A DNA stretch of 64,000 bases from Streptomyces sp. S465 (GTDB lineage Bacteria; Actinomycetota; Actinomycetes; Streptomycetales; Streptomycetaceae). The stretch spans positions 8,054,001 through 8,118,000 of the forward strand of contig NZ_CP114036.1 of the NCBI RefSeq assembly GCF_026898115.1. The letters run 5' to 3'. The notes beneath the pieces were generated by a model that worked only from the letters and a program-made list of their open reading frames with translations, ran no database searches and had not been told where the DNA came from. The translations under genes and the position numbers were made by a program. Positions 44,666-52,790 of the stretch are shown in pieces; positions within the stretch are counted from its first letter, which is position 1, and each line of letters begins with the position of its first letter.

Positions 44666-45622
44666 ATGCCGCCCAGCTTCGACCTGCTCGTCATCGGGGA
44701 CGCCAACCCCGACGTCATCATCGGACCGCTCGACGCCCCACTCGCCTTCGGCCAGCGCGAACAGCTCGTCGACAGCGGCGCGCTCACCATCGGCGGCTCC
44801 GCCGCGATCACCGCGTGCGGCGCCGCCCGGCTGGGGCTGCGCGTGGCCTTCGCCGGACGCGTCGGGGACGACGGCGCCGGACACTACATGCGCGACCGGC
44901 TCGCCGCGCACGGCGTCGACGTCCAGGCGCTGCACCTGGACGAGAGCCGGCCGACGCCGCTCACGGTCATCGTGACCCGCGACGACGACCGGGCCATCCT
45001 CACCGCGCCGGGCACCCTCGCCGCGACGACCGGGGCCGACGTCCCCGAACGCCTGCTCACCTCGGCCCGGCACGTCCACTCCGCGTCCTTCTTCCTCATG
45101 CCGCAGCTCGCCGCCGACCTGCCCGGCCTCTTCGACACCGCCCGCGCGGCGGGCGCCACCACCTCGCTCGACACCAACGACGACCCCTCGGGCCGATGGG
45201 ACCTCGCGCCACTCGCGCCCGTCCTGGCCCGGACCGACATCCTGCTGCCCAACGCGGACGAGGCACACCGGCTGGCCGGCACCGACGGCACCTCCGTCGC
45301 CGCGGCCGCCGGACTCCTCGCCCGTCAGGTCCCGCTGGTGGCCGTCAAGAACGGGGCGGACGGCGCCCTGTGCCACGACGGCCGGACCCTGCACACCACC
45401 GCCGGCCTCCGGGTGACACCTCAGGACGCCGTCGGCGCGGGCGACAGCTTCAACGCGGGTTTCCTGGCCGCACGGCTGGCGGGCCGGTCCACCGCCGAGG
45501 CGCTCGACCTCGCCGCCGTATGCGGTGCGCTGTCCACCCGCGCCGCAGGCGGCACCACCGCCCAGCCCACCTGGGAAGAAACCCTCACCCACCTCACCGC
45601 CAACGGAGACAGCCCGTCATGA
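44666..45622 (+). CDS. PfkB-family sugar kinase
   Basis: This 318-residue ribokinase-fold protein has an N-terminal GDANPDVIIG, the Gly-Gly signature IGGSAAITACGAARLG and the C-terminal anion-hole motif DAVGAGDSFNAGF with the catalytic Asp. In this operon it should phosphorylate either imported galactosamine or tagatose-6-phosphate. Both steps are needed because import is not through a phosphotransferase system, and only one kinase is present. ATG 44666 is preceded by GGGAA; the stop overlaps the next start (ATGA). Confidence 0.88.
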   Translation: MPPSFDLLVIGDANPDVIIGPLDAPLAFGQREQLVDSGALTIGGSAAITACGAARLGLRVAFAGRVGDDGAGHYMRDRLAAHGVDVQALHLDESRPTPLTVIVTRDDDRAILTAPGTLAATTGADVPERLLTSARHVHSASFFLMPQLAADLPGLFDTARAAGATTSLDTNDDPSGRWDLAPLAPVLARTDILLPNADEAHRLAGTDGTSVAAAAGLLARQVPLVAVKNGADGALCHDGRTLHTTAGLRVTPQDAVGAGDSFNAGFLAARLAGRSTAEALDLAAVCGALSTRAAGGTTAQPTWEETLTHLTANGDSPS

Positions 45623-46932
45623 TCAACCCCAAAATCGTGCTGGTCGGCGCCGGCAGCGTCGTCTTCACCCAGGGCCTGCTGGCGGATCTGTTCGCCTTCC
45701 CCGAGCTGAGGACCGCGCACATCGCCCTGCACGACATCGACGCGGAACGCCTGGCCACCGCCGAGGCCGCCGCGCGGTACATCGCCGGGAAACGGGACGC
45801 CGCCGCCGTGCGCATCACCGCACACGCCGACCGGCGCGCGGCGCTCGAAGGCGCCGACTTCGTCATCAACATCGTCCAGATCGGCATGGGCGAGGCCACC
45901 CGTACCGACTTCGAGATCCCCGCGCGCCACGGTGTGCGGCAGACCATCGGCGACACCCTCGGCGTCGGCGGCATCTTCCGCGCCCTGCGCACCTTCCCGT
46001 TCCTCAAGGCGCTGGGCGAGGACATCGCCGCCGTGTGCCCCGAGGCGTGGCTGCTCAACTACACCAACCCGATGGCCATGAACGTGCAGTACCTGGTGGC
46101 GGCGACCGGTCTGACCCGGGTGGTCGGCCTGTGCCACTCGGTGCACTGGACCATGCACGACCTGTGCGCCCTGCTCAAGGTCCCCTTCGAGGAGGTCACC
46201 TACCGTGCCGCCGGCGTCAACCACCAGGCGTGGGTGCTGCGGTTCGAGCACGACGGCACCGACCTGTACCCCCGGCTGGACGCCCTGATCGCCGAGGACG
46301 AGCAGCTGCGCCGCCGGGTGCGCGTCGACATGTACCGGCGGCTGGGCTACTACCCGACCGAGACCAGCGAGCACTCCTCCGAATATGTGCCCTGGTACCT
46401 GCACCACGACAGCGAGATCGAGCGGCTGCGGCTGCCCATCGGCGCCTATCTCGGCATCGTCGAGGAGAACGTGGCCGAGTACGAGCGCACCCGCGACGCC
46501 CTCGCCACCGGCGCGTGCATCGACGTCGAGGGAACCATGGAATACGCCCCGCAGATCATCCACTCCATGGTGACCGGCACCCCCAGGACCGTCTACGGCA
46601 ATGTGCCCAACCGGGGGCTCATCGAGAACCTCCCCGCCCACGGGGTCGTCGAAGTGCCGTGCCTGGTCGACCGGTCCGGTGTCCAGCCGACCCGGGCCGG
46701 TGCGCTCCCCCCGCAGCTCGCCGCGCTCAACCGCACCTACCTCAGCATGAACGACCTCGTGGTGCGCGCCGCCCTGGAGGACGAGCCGCGCCACATCCGG
46801 CACGCGGCCATGACCGACCCGGCGACCGCCGCCGCCCTGCGGGTCGAGCAGATCTGGGAGCTGTGCGACGACATGGTGCGCGCGCACGCCGACCGGCTGC
46901 AACCCGCGCTGCGTGCCACCCTCGGCAGCTGA
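45619..46932 (+). CDS. GH4 NAD/metal-dependent glycosidase (alpha-galactosidase-like)
   Basis: This 437-residue protein has the NAD-binding start KIVLVGAGSVVFTQGLL, LNYTNPMAMN, the metal-binding Cys/His in GLCHSVHW and GVNHQAW. The LGVGGIFRALRTFP block is typical of the MelA branch. GH4 enzymes cleave by an oxidation-elimination mechanism and tolerate amino or phospho sugars. It is cytoplasmic (no signal peptide). In this context it probably releases galactosamine or galactose from imported alpha-linked oligosaccharides; a plain alpha-galactosidase is the alternative. Confidence 0.88.
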   Translation: MINPKIVLVGAGSVVFTQGLLADLFAFPELRTAHIALHDIDAERLATAEAAARYIAGKRDAAAVRITAHADRRAALEGADFVINIVQIGMGEATRTDFEIPARHGVRQTIGDTLGVGGIFRALRTFPFLKALGEDIAAVCPEAWLLNYTNPMAMNVQYLVAATGLTRVVGLCHSVHWTMHDLCALLKVPFEEVTYRAAGVNHQAWVLRFEHDGTDLYPRLDALIAEDEQLRRRVRVDMYRRLGYYPTETSEHSSEYVPWYLHHDSEIERLRLPIGAYLGIVEENVAEYERTRDALATGACIDVEGTMEYAPQIIHSMVTGTPRTVYGNVPNRGLIENLPAHGVVEVPCLVDRSGVQPTRAGALPPQLAALNRTYLSMNDLVVRAALEDEPRHIRHAAMTDPATAAALRVEQIWELCDDMVRAHADRLQPALRATLGS

Positions 46933-46969
46933 GAACCCTCGCCGCCACCCACCTACGTCACGGAGAATC

Positions 46970-47857
46970 ATGTCCCACACCAGTGATGAGATCGCCAGCC
47001 AGCCGGAGTGCTGGGAGCGGGCGGTGAGCGAAGCGCCGCGCCACGCCAAGGCGCTGCCCGCGCCGGGCGAGCGGGTCGCGGTCATCGGCTGCGGCACCTC
47101 GCTGTTCATGGCCCAGGCGTACGCGCGGCTGCGCGAAGGCATCGGCCACGGCATCACCGACGCCTATCCGGCGTCCGAGGCGCGGCTGCTCAGGCCCTAC
47201 GACCGGATCCTCGCCCTCACCCGGTCCGGCACCACCACCGAGATCATCTCGGCGCTCGAGGAGGCCGCGGAACCGGCGCGGATCACCACGGTCACCGCCG
47301 TCGCCGACTCCCCGGCGACGGCCAAGGCCGACGAGGTGATCTGCCTGGACTACGCCGACGAGCGGTCGGTGGTGCAGACCCGGTTCCCCACCACCGAACT
47401 GCTGTTGCTCCGTGCCCACCTCGGGCTCCCCACCGACGACGCGCTCGCCGACGTGGCCACCGCGCTCGCCTCGCCGCTCCCCGACGAGCTGACCGGCGCC
47501 GAGCAGATCACCTTCCTCGGGGCCGACTGGAGCGTGGGCGTCGCCCACGAGGCCGCGCTCAAGGTGCGCGAGGCGGCGGCCCATTGGACGGAGTCCTACT
47601 CCGCCATGGAGTACCGGCACGGCCCGATCGCCGTGGCCCGCGCGGGCCGGGCCGTGTGGAGCCTGGCCCCCGTGGCGAGCTCACTCGCCGACCGGGTCGG
47701 CGCCACCGGGGCGTATCTGCGCCAGGGGGTCCTCGATCCGCTGGCCGAACTCGTCCTCGCCCAGCGTCTGGCCGTCCGTCTCGCCGAGAACGCCGGCCGG
47801 AACCCCGACCGGCCCGAGCACCTGACCCGCTCGGTCATCCTCGGCTCCCAGGACTGA
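46970..47857 (+). CDS. SIS-domain sugar-phosphate isomerase/deaminase (AgaS-like)
   Basis: This 295-residue protein is built from two SIS domains (first around AVIGCGTSLFMAQAYARL and LTRSGTTTEIISAL, second around FLGADWSVGVAHEAALKVREA and EYRHGP). The second-domain motif is like the glutamine-independent part of GlmS and AgaS. It most likely converts galactosamine-6-phosphate to tagatose-6-phosphate plus ammonia. ATG 46970 has GGAGA. It lies 37 bp after the GH4 gene. Confidence 0.85.
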   Translation: MSHTSDEIASQPECWERAVSEAPRHAKALPAPGERVAVIGCGTSLFMAQAYARLREGIGHGITDAYPASEARLLRPYDRILALTRSGTTTEIISALEEAAEPARITTVTAVADSPATAKADEVICLDYADERSVVQTRFPTTELLLLRAHLGLPTDDALADVATALASPLPDELTGAEQITFLGADWSVGVAHEAALKVREAAAHWTESYSAMEYRHGPIAVARAGRAVWSLAPVASSLADRVGATGAYLRQGVLDPLAELVLAQRLAVRLAENAGRNPDRPEHLTRSVILGSQD

Positions 47858-47902
47858 ACCGACCGACCGGCTGAACCTCCCCTCACCCCCAGGACGTCTC
47901 CC

Positions 47903-48766
47903 ATGCCCCTCGCCTCCACCGACCGGGTCCTCGCCGCCACCCCGCTGGCCGCGGGCGCCTTCAACGTCGTACTCATCGAGCAGCTCGAAGCGGTCCTCAC
48001 CGGGGCGGCGCGGGCCGGGCTGCCGGTGATCGTGCAGATCAGTGAGAACGCCGTGGCCTACCGCGGCGCGCTCGCGCCGCTCGCCGCGGCGGCCCACGCG
48101 GCCATCGCCGCCGCCGATGTGCCGGTGGCCCTCCACCTGGACCACGCCACCCGGGTCGACCTCATCGAGGAGGCCGTGGCCCGCGGCTTCACCTCCGTCA
48201 TGTACGACGGGGCGCACCTGCCCTGGGAGGAGAACGTGGCCCGCACCCGGGAGGTCACCCGGTGGTGTCATGAACGGAAGGTGTTCGTCGAGGCGGAGCT
48301 CGGCGAGATCGGCGGAAAGGACGGAGCACACGCGCCGGGTGTCCGTACCGATCCGCGGGAGGCGGCGCGGTTCGTCGCCGACACCGGCGTCGACGCCCTC
48401 GCGGTCGCGGTCGGCACCTCCCACCAGATGAGCGACCGGACCGCCACGGTCGACCTGGACCTGGTGCGCGCACTGCGCGCCGCCGTACCGGTACCCCTGG
48501 TGCTGCACGGCTCGTCCGGGGCGGACGACGCGACGCTCCAGGCGGCCGTCCACGCCGGCATGAAGAAGATCAACATGTCGACCCATCTGAATGTGGTCTT
48601 CACCGGAGCCGCCCGCGCGACGCTCGACGCCGACCCGGCCGTGGTGGACCCGCGCCGCTATCTGCGGCCGGCCCGCCACGCCATGGCCGCCGAAGTGGCC
48701 CGCCTGCTCCGGCAGCTCAACACCCCGCAGCAGGTGCTCACGGCGACCGCCCCGGCGGCCCGCTGA
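47903..48766 (+). CDS. class II ketose-bisphosphate aldolase (GatY/KbaY type)
   Basis: This 287-residue zinc aldolase has ALHLDHATR (catalytic Asp and zinc His), VEAELGEIGGKDG, and the ligand motifs VLHGSSGADD and GMKKINMSTHLN. The short length and GxFN start (AGAFNVVLIEQ) resemble tagatose-1,6-bisphosphate aldolases. It would split tagatose-1,6-bisphosphate into triose phosphates, the last step of galactosamine catabolism. It is the last gene of the operon. Confidence 0.88.
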   Translation: MPLASTDRVLAATPLAAGAFNVVLIEQLEAVLTGAARAGLPVIVQISENAVAYRGALAPLAAAAHAAIAAADVPVALHLDHATRVDLIEEAVARGFTSVMYDGAHLPWEENVARTREVTRWCHERKVFVEAELGEIGGKDGAHAPGVRTDPREAARFVADTGVDALAVAVGTSHQMSDRTATVDLDLVRALRAAVPVPLVLHGSSGADDATLQAAVHAGMKKINMSTHLNVVFTGAARATLDADPAVVDPRRYLRPARHAMAAEVARLLRQLNTPQQVLTATAPAAR

Positions 48767-48834
48767 GAAAGAACGCCTGAGAAACAGCGCCCGAGCAAGA
48801 GTGTCCGAGAAACAGCGCCCGAGAAATAGTGTGC
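48765..48834. repeat. five tandem 14-bp repeats after the aldolase gene
   Basis: Units start at 48765, 48779, 48793, 48807 and 48821 with consensus GAGAAACAGYGYCC; units 2 and 4 are identical and the others differ at a few positions. The first unit overlaps the aldolase stop codon. No coding role is evident. Confidence 0.75.
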
Positions 48835-48890
48835 CAAGCGGCGCTCAGGGCGCGGCCGCGGCACACGGGCGCGGGACCAGTCGGCGAGGT

Positions 48891-48912
48891 GGCCGAACGG
48901 CCGGGCGCCCGG
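48891..48912. terminator. overlapping dyads between the aldolase and LysR genes
   Basis: GGCCG-AA-CGGCC (48891-48902) and CCGGGCGCCCGG (48901-48912) could form mutually exclusive hairpins just before the convergent LysR stop. Confidence 0.4.
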
Positions 48913-48917
48913 AGACC

Positions 48918-49841
48918 TCAGTCCCGGGCGTCCACGGGGCCGTCGGTCACCTCGCCGAGCACCTCCCGCACCTGGCCGCGGAGCCATGCGTGGGCCGGAT
49001 CGCCGTCGTGGCGGTGGTGCCAGGTCATGACCACCCGGGCCGGGGGCAATTCCACGGGGAGCCGCCGGGTGACGAGGCCGAGCCTCGCCGCGGCGGGCCA
49101 GCAGACCCGCTCGGCCACGATGACCACGGCGTCCGAACGGGACACCACCTCCAGCGCCGCGGCGCTGGTCGGCAGGGACGCGATCACCCGCCGGCGCAGG
49201 CCCCGCTCGGCGAGGGCGTCGTCGACGGCGTTGTGCAGCCGGCCACGGCGCGAGACGGTCACGAAGGCCATCCGGGTGAGCTTGTCGACATCGACCCTCC
49301 CCTTGGCGAGCGGATGGCCCCGCCGCAGTACCAGGACCATCCGGTCGGTACCCACCACGTCGGAGGAGATCTCCGGACGGTCCGGCTCCCGGGCGCCGAT
49401 CTCCAGGTCGACGTGGCCACGGGTGAGATCGGGCTGGTCGGCGGACGCCTCGGCGAGCAGGCTCAGGCGGATGTGCGGGGCCGTGCCGCCGACCCTGGCG
49501 ATCAGCGGCGCGGCGAGGGCGCCCAGCAGCGCGTCATGACCGCGCACCGTGAAGTGGCGGCTCAGCCGGGCCAGGTCGAGCCGGCGCACGGGGGTGAGCA
49601 CGGCGGTGGCCCGCCGCACCAGTTCGCGGGTCTCCTCGCGCAGTTCGAGGGCGCGCGGGGTCGGGACCATGGTGCGGCCGGCCCGTACCAGGATCTCGTC
49701 GCCGGTCGCGCGCCGGATCCGGGCCAGTGTCCGGCTCATCGCCGGCGCTGAGAGATTCAGCCGGTCCGCCGCCCCGGACACGCTGTTCTCCTCCAGCAGC
49801 GCGTCGAGCGCCACGAGCAAGTTGAGATCCACATGCGCCAC
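48918..49841 (-). CDS. LysR-family transcriptional regulator
   Basis: This 307-residue protein has an N-terminal winged HTH (LLEENSVSGAADRLNLSAPAMSRTLARIR) and a type 2 periplasmic-binding-like effector domain from about residue 90. GTG 49841. It is convergent with the galactosamine operon and lies next to the NIPSNAP/TetR pair. LysR proteins usually control divergent neighbours, and the upstream neighbour here (NIPSNAP) is co-directional, so the target is unclear. Confidence 0.9.
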   Translation of the reverse strand: MAHVDLNLLVALDALLEENSVSGAADRLNLSAPAMSRTLARIRRATGDEILVRAGRTMVPTPRALELREETRELVRRATAVLTPVRRLDLARLSRHFTVRGHDALLGALAAPLIARVGGTAPHIRLSLLAEASADQPDLTRGHVDLEIGAREPDRPEISSDVVGTDRMVLVLRRGHPLAKGRVDVDKLTRMAFVTVSRRGRLHNAVDDALAERGLRRRVIASLPTSAAALEVVSRSDAVVIVAERVCWPAAARLGLVTRRLPVELPPARVVMTWHHRHDGDPAHAWLRGQVREVLGEVTDGPVDARD

Positions 49842-49864
49842 GGTAAGGGGTCCGCGGCACCGGG

Positions 49865-50473
49865 TCAGGACAGCGGGGAGATGGGGGTGGGCAGGGCGAT
49901 CGTGGAGGTGGCGTGGGCGATGTTCTCCGGGCCGTTCTCCGGCGGCCAGAATCCCTGTTCGTAGGAGGTCCGGCGGATCTCCAGCCGGGCGTTGAGGTCG
50001 GGGAAGGGCCAGATGTGGGTGATGCGGGGGACGCCGTCCAGGCCGTACATGGCCGTCGTCAGGGGGTGGAGCCGGACGCGTGGCGGCACCGCGGCCTCCC
50101 AGCCGGCCATCGTGGGCACCAGACCGCCGACCTTGAGGTGGTAGGTGCGGAACTCGTACACGGAGCCGTAGTGGCCCGGCTCGACCGGTGGCAGGAAGGG
50201 GAACGGCGCGTAGCTCTCCACCTGGAAGGCGGTCAGGTGCTCGCCGATGCCGAACGGGTCGGAGCTGGTGAGGACGCGCCGGCGCTCCTCGGCGAGTTCC
50301 TCGGCGTCCTCGAAGCCGCGCAGCACGAGCAACTGCCCGACGATGACGCCGTGTTCGGGCTCCCAGCAGCCGAGCAGCCGGCCGCCGGCGCTCGTGGTGT
50401 AGGTCTCCAGCGCGGACAGGGCCTTGGGGACGGTGCGCAGCTTGAGGGACAGGGTCGCGAGTTCGTAGAGCAT
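49865..50473 (-). CDS. NIPSNAP-family protein, target of the divergent TetR
   Basis: This 202-residue protein has two NIPSNAP-like ferredoxin-fold halves. The first starts at MLYELATLSLKLRTVPKAL and the second at SVYEFRTYHLKVGGLVPTM, with ITHIWPFPDLNARLEIR near the end. Such proteins resemble small monooxygenase-like dimers of unknown activity. ATG 50473 lies one base from a 22-bp operator. An in-frame ATG at 50488 lies inside the operator and is an alternative start. Confidence 0.8.
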   Translation of the reverse strand: MLYELATLSLKLRTVPKALSALETYTTSAGGRLLGCWEPEHGVIVGQLLVLRGFEDAEELAEERRRVLTSSDPFGIGEHLTAFQVESYAPFPFLPPVEPGHYGSVYEFRTYHLKVGGLVPTMAGWEAAVPPRVRLHPLTTAMYGLDGVPRITHIWPFPDLNARLEIRRTSYEQGFWPPENGPENIAHATSTIALPTPISPLS

Positions 50474-50474
50474 G

Positions 50475-50496
50475 CTAAAGTGAAGCATCACTTTAG
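50475..50496. promoter_or_regulatory. TetR operator between NIPSNAP and TetR genes
   Basis: CTAAAGTGA-AGCA-TCACTTTAG has perfect 9-bp arms with a 4-bp spacer. It is AT-rich against a very GC-rich background and lies between divergent genes, 32 bp before the TetR start. This is the expected size and place for autoregulation. Confidence 0.75.
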
Positions 50497-50528
50497 TTAC
50501 GGAGGCAAGCCCGGAGGAGGACCCGCCC

Positions 50529-51176
50529 GTGGACACCACCGCCGACGTGCCCGACGTGTCCGAGGGGCGCGGAACGCGGCAGCGTCCCCGGAGCGCGCGC
50601 AGCGCACGTGCGCATGACGCGGTCCTGACCGCGACCAGCGCGCTGATGCGCGAGGAGGGCATGGCCGCGGTCACCATCGACCGGATAGCCGGCCGGTCCG
50701 GTGTCAGCACGGCGACCATCTACAAGCACTGGCCCTGCAAGGCCGCCATCATGGCGGAGGCGTTCGGCCGGGACACGGCCGAGGCGGTGGCCTTCCCCGA
50801 CACCGGCCGCCCCGTCGCCGACCTCGTCACCTTCGCGACCGATCTGCTGACCTACTACACCAGCCCGGAGGGCGCCCTCTTCGGGCAGCTGCTGGCCGCC
50901 TGCGCCGCCGAGCCGCAGGCGGCGCCGTACTTCCATGAGTTCTTCCTGCTGCCCCGCAGGGCGGCGCTGGAGCCGTACTGGGACCGGGCCGCCGAAGCGG
51001 GACTGACCCGGCCGGGCGTGGACGCGTCGACGGCCACGGACGTGCTGCTGGGCGCCCTGGCGTTCCGCCTGATGGCCGGGCACGCATCGCTGGCCCCCGA
51101 CGAGGTGCGCACGCTGGTGGAGTACGCCCTGCACGGTCTGCTCGTACCGGCGGACGCGGGGGACGGCGCACCATGA
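50529..51176 (+). CDS. TetR/AcrR-family repressor
   Basis: This 215-residue protein has an N-terminal HTH (VTIDRIAGRSGVSTATIYKHWPCKAAIM) and a helical ligand domain with a TetR_C-type end (VDASTATDVLLGALAFRLMAG). GTG 50529 follows GGAGGAGG by eight bases. It is divergent from the NIPSNAP gene and probably represses it through the operator at 50475-50496. Confidence 0.92.
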   Translation: MDTTADVPDVSEGRGTRQRPRSARSARAHDAVLTATSALMREEGMAAVTIDRIAGRSGVSTATIYKHWPCKAAIMAEAFGRDTAEAVAFPDTGRPVADLVTFATDLLTYYTSPEGALFGQLLAACAAEPQAAPYFHEFFLLPRRAALEPYWDRAAEAGLTRPGVDASTATDVLLGALAFRLMAGHASLAPDEVRTLVEYALHGLLVPADAGDGAP

Positions 51177-51207
51177 GGTGGCCCCCGCCACCGGGCGGGG
51201 GCCACCT
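51176..51207. terminator. bidirectional terminator between TetR and GH43 genes
   Basis: Perfect 14-bp arms (51176-51189, 51194-51207) with a 4-nt loop begin on the last base of the TetR stop and end 18 bp before the GH43 stop. Confidence 0.8.
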
Positions 51208-51225
51208 TCGGCGGGTGCCGGGTTC

Positions 51226-52710
51226 TCAGCGCGTGTACACCTCGGCACGGTCCACGCTCACGAACGAGGCCCCCGACTGGGCGTTGTGCTCGCCGGTGAC
51301 CCGGACGCGCAGGGTGTGCCGGCCGTAGGGGAGCCGGGGACTGAGGTACTGGAGGGTCTCGCCGGTGCGGATCGCGCCGTAGAAGTCGACGCGTTGCTCG
51401 GTGCCGCCGTCGATGCTGAGGGCGGCGATGCCGTTGCCGGTGTCGCGCACCGACAGCAGGGCGATCCGGGTTCCGGTGAAGGAGAAGGTGGCGGTGTTGC
51501 CCGCCCGGTCGCTCCAGTGGTCGTCGCTCCAGAAGCACTGGGTGGCGCAGCCGGTGCCCGAGTTCCAGGTGCCGGTGTACGCGACGGTGCCGGCGCCGCT
51601 GGAACGGGCGTCGTCGTTGATCCAGTACGTGCCCGCTCCCGGGTCGCCGGAGGGCAGGTCCTGTGTGGCCCCCATGGCGAGCGGCCGGCCCAGGTCGGGG
51701 CTGCCGTCGGCGCGCCAGGAGATCTTCTGGGCGCGGGTGGTGCGGTCGGTGTAGGTGTTCACCGACGTGGTCTTGGCGTGGTAGACGATCCAGTCCTCGG
51801 TGCCGTCGGGGGAGCGGAAGAACGCGTGGTGGCCGGGGCCGAAGACGCCGTGGTCGTCGGCGCGGGAGAACACCGCACCGGTGTGCTGGGTCCAGTTGCC
51901 GGGCACGAGGGGGTCGGCGCCGTCCGGCAGGGACATCATCCAGACCTGGTAGTCCGGCTTGCCCGTGTCGCAGGTGGAGTACGTCATCCAGGTGCGGCCG
52001 TTGCGGTACAGGAACTCGGCGCCTTCGCGCACCTCGGGGCAGCCGCCGGCCGCGTTGAAGGCGACGGCGTTGCCCGAGACGGTGTAGGGGTTGGACATCG
52101 GGGCGATGTTGATGCCGTTGTGCTGGTACTGGTTGATCCCGGAGTAGGCGAGGTAGAGGCGCCCGTTGAGCGTCAGGACGCTGGGGTCGATGGCGAAGTC
52201 GGCTCTGTGGTTGGGCGGCGTCAGACGGGACTTGAAGTGGTAGGGGCCCGCCGGGTCGTCACGGTCGGACTCCAGCACGTAGATCCTGTGGTGGTCGTCC
52301 ACGCCGTCGTCGGCGGTGTAGTAGAGGTACCAGCGCTCGTTGAAGCGGTAGAACTCCGGTGCCCAGATGTGCTGGTTGCGGGAGCTGTCGGTGTCCGTCC
52401 ACACGGTGATGGGGTCGGCCTCGAGCAGGGTGCCGAGCGAGGAGGAGCGCCACATGCGGATGCTGCCGCCCTGCGTGGTGGTCAGGTAGTAGGACCCGTT
52501 CCAGAAGGTCATATACGGGTCCGGACCGGTGTTGAGCGGATTGCGGAAGGTGCCCGCGGCGGCTTGCGGTGTCGCGGCGGCGCGCGGTGCCGTGGCGGCT
52601 CCGGGGGCCGCGGCGGTGGCCGCCGGGGTGGCGACGAGGCCGCACAGGATGGCCAGAAGCGCGGTGAGCAGTGCCGCGTAGCGGCGGGCGGTGCGGGGCC
52701 CTGGGCCCAT
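51226..52710 (-). CDS. secreted GH43 arabinofuranosidase-like glycosidase
   Basis: This 494-residue protein has a signal peptide of about 33 residues. A five-bladed propeller carries the GH43 catalytic set: base D64 in PDPYMTF, pKa-modulating D175 in AIDPSVL and acid E229 in REGAEF. A C-terminal beta-sandwich of about 130 residues follows (from about residue 360), with SVRDTGNGIAALSIDGG and LRVRVTGEHN, resembling carbohydrate-binding modules. ATG 52710 has GAGGAG seven bases upstream. It likely trims alpha-L-arabinofuranose (or xylose) side chains outside the cell. Confidence 0.85.
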   Translation of the reverse strand: MGPGPRTARRYAALLTALLAILCGLVATPAATAAAPGAATAPRAAATPQAAAGTFRNPLNTGPDPYMTFWNGSYYLTTTQGGSIRMWRSSSLGTLLEADPITVWTDTDSSRNQHIWAPEFYRFNERWYLYYTADDGVDDHHRIYVLESDRDDPAGPYHFKSRLTPPNHRADFAIDPSVLTLNGRLYLAYSGINQYQHNGINIAPMSNPYTVSGNAVAFNAAGGCPEVREGAEFLYRNGRTWMTYSTCDTGKPDYQVWMMSLPDGADPLVPGNWTQHTGAVFSRADDHGVFGPGHHAFFRSPDGTEDWIVYHAKTTSVNTYTDRTTRAQKISWRADGSPDLGRPLAMGATQDLPSGDPGAGTYWINDDARSSGAGTVAYTGTWNSGTGCATQCFWSDDHWSDRAGNTATFSFTGTRIALLSVRDTGNGIAALSIDGGTEQRVDFYGAIRTGETLQYLSPRLPYGRHTLRVRVTGEHNAQSGASFVSVDRAEVYTR

Positions 52711-52790
52711 GGATGGCTCCTCACATCGGGTCGAGCGCGGGTGGTGGGGGGTTGGCGGCAGGTGGCCGGCCCGTCGGGTGGTGCGACGGG

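Noticed and set aside
44456..47157. Antisense frames over the kinase and GH4 genes
   Set aside because: They are opposite well-defined operon genes and have no motifs of their own.
48765..48834. CRISPR-like array
   Set aside because: The 14-bp units are contiguous without unique spacers and no cas genes are nearby.
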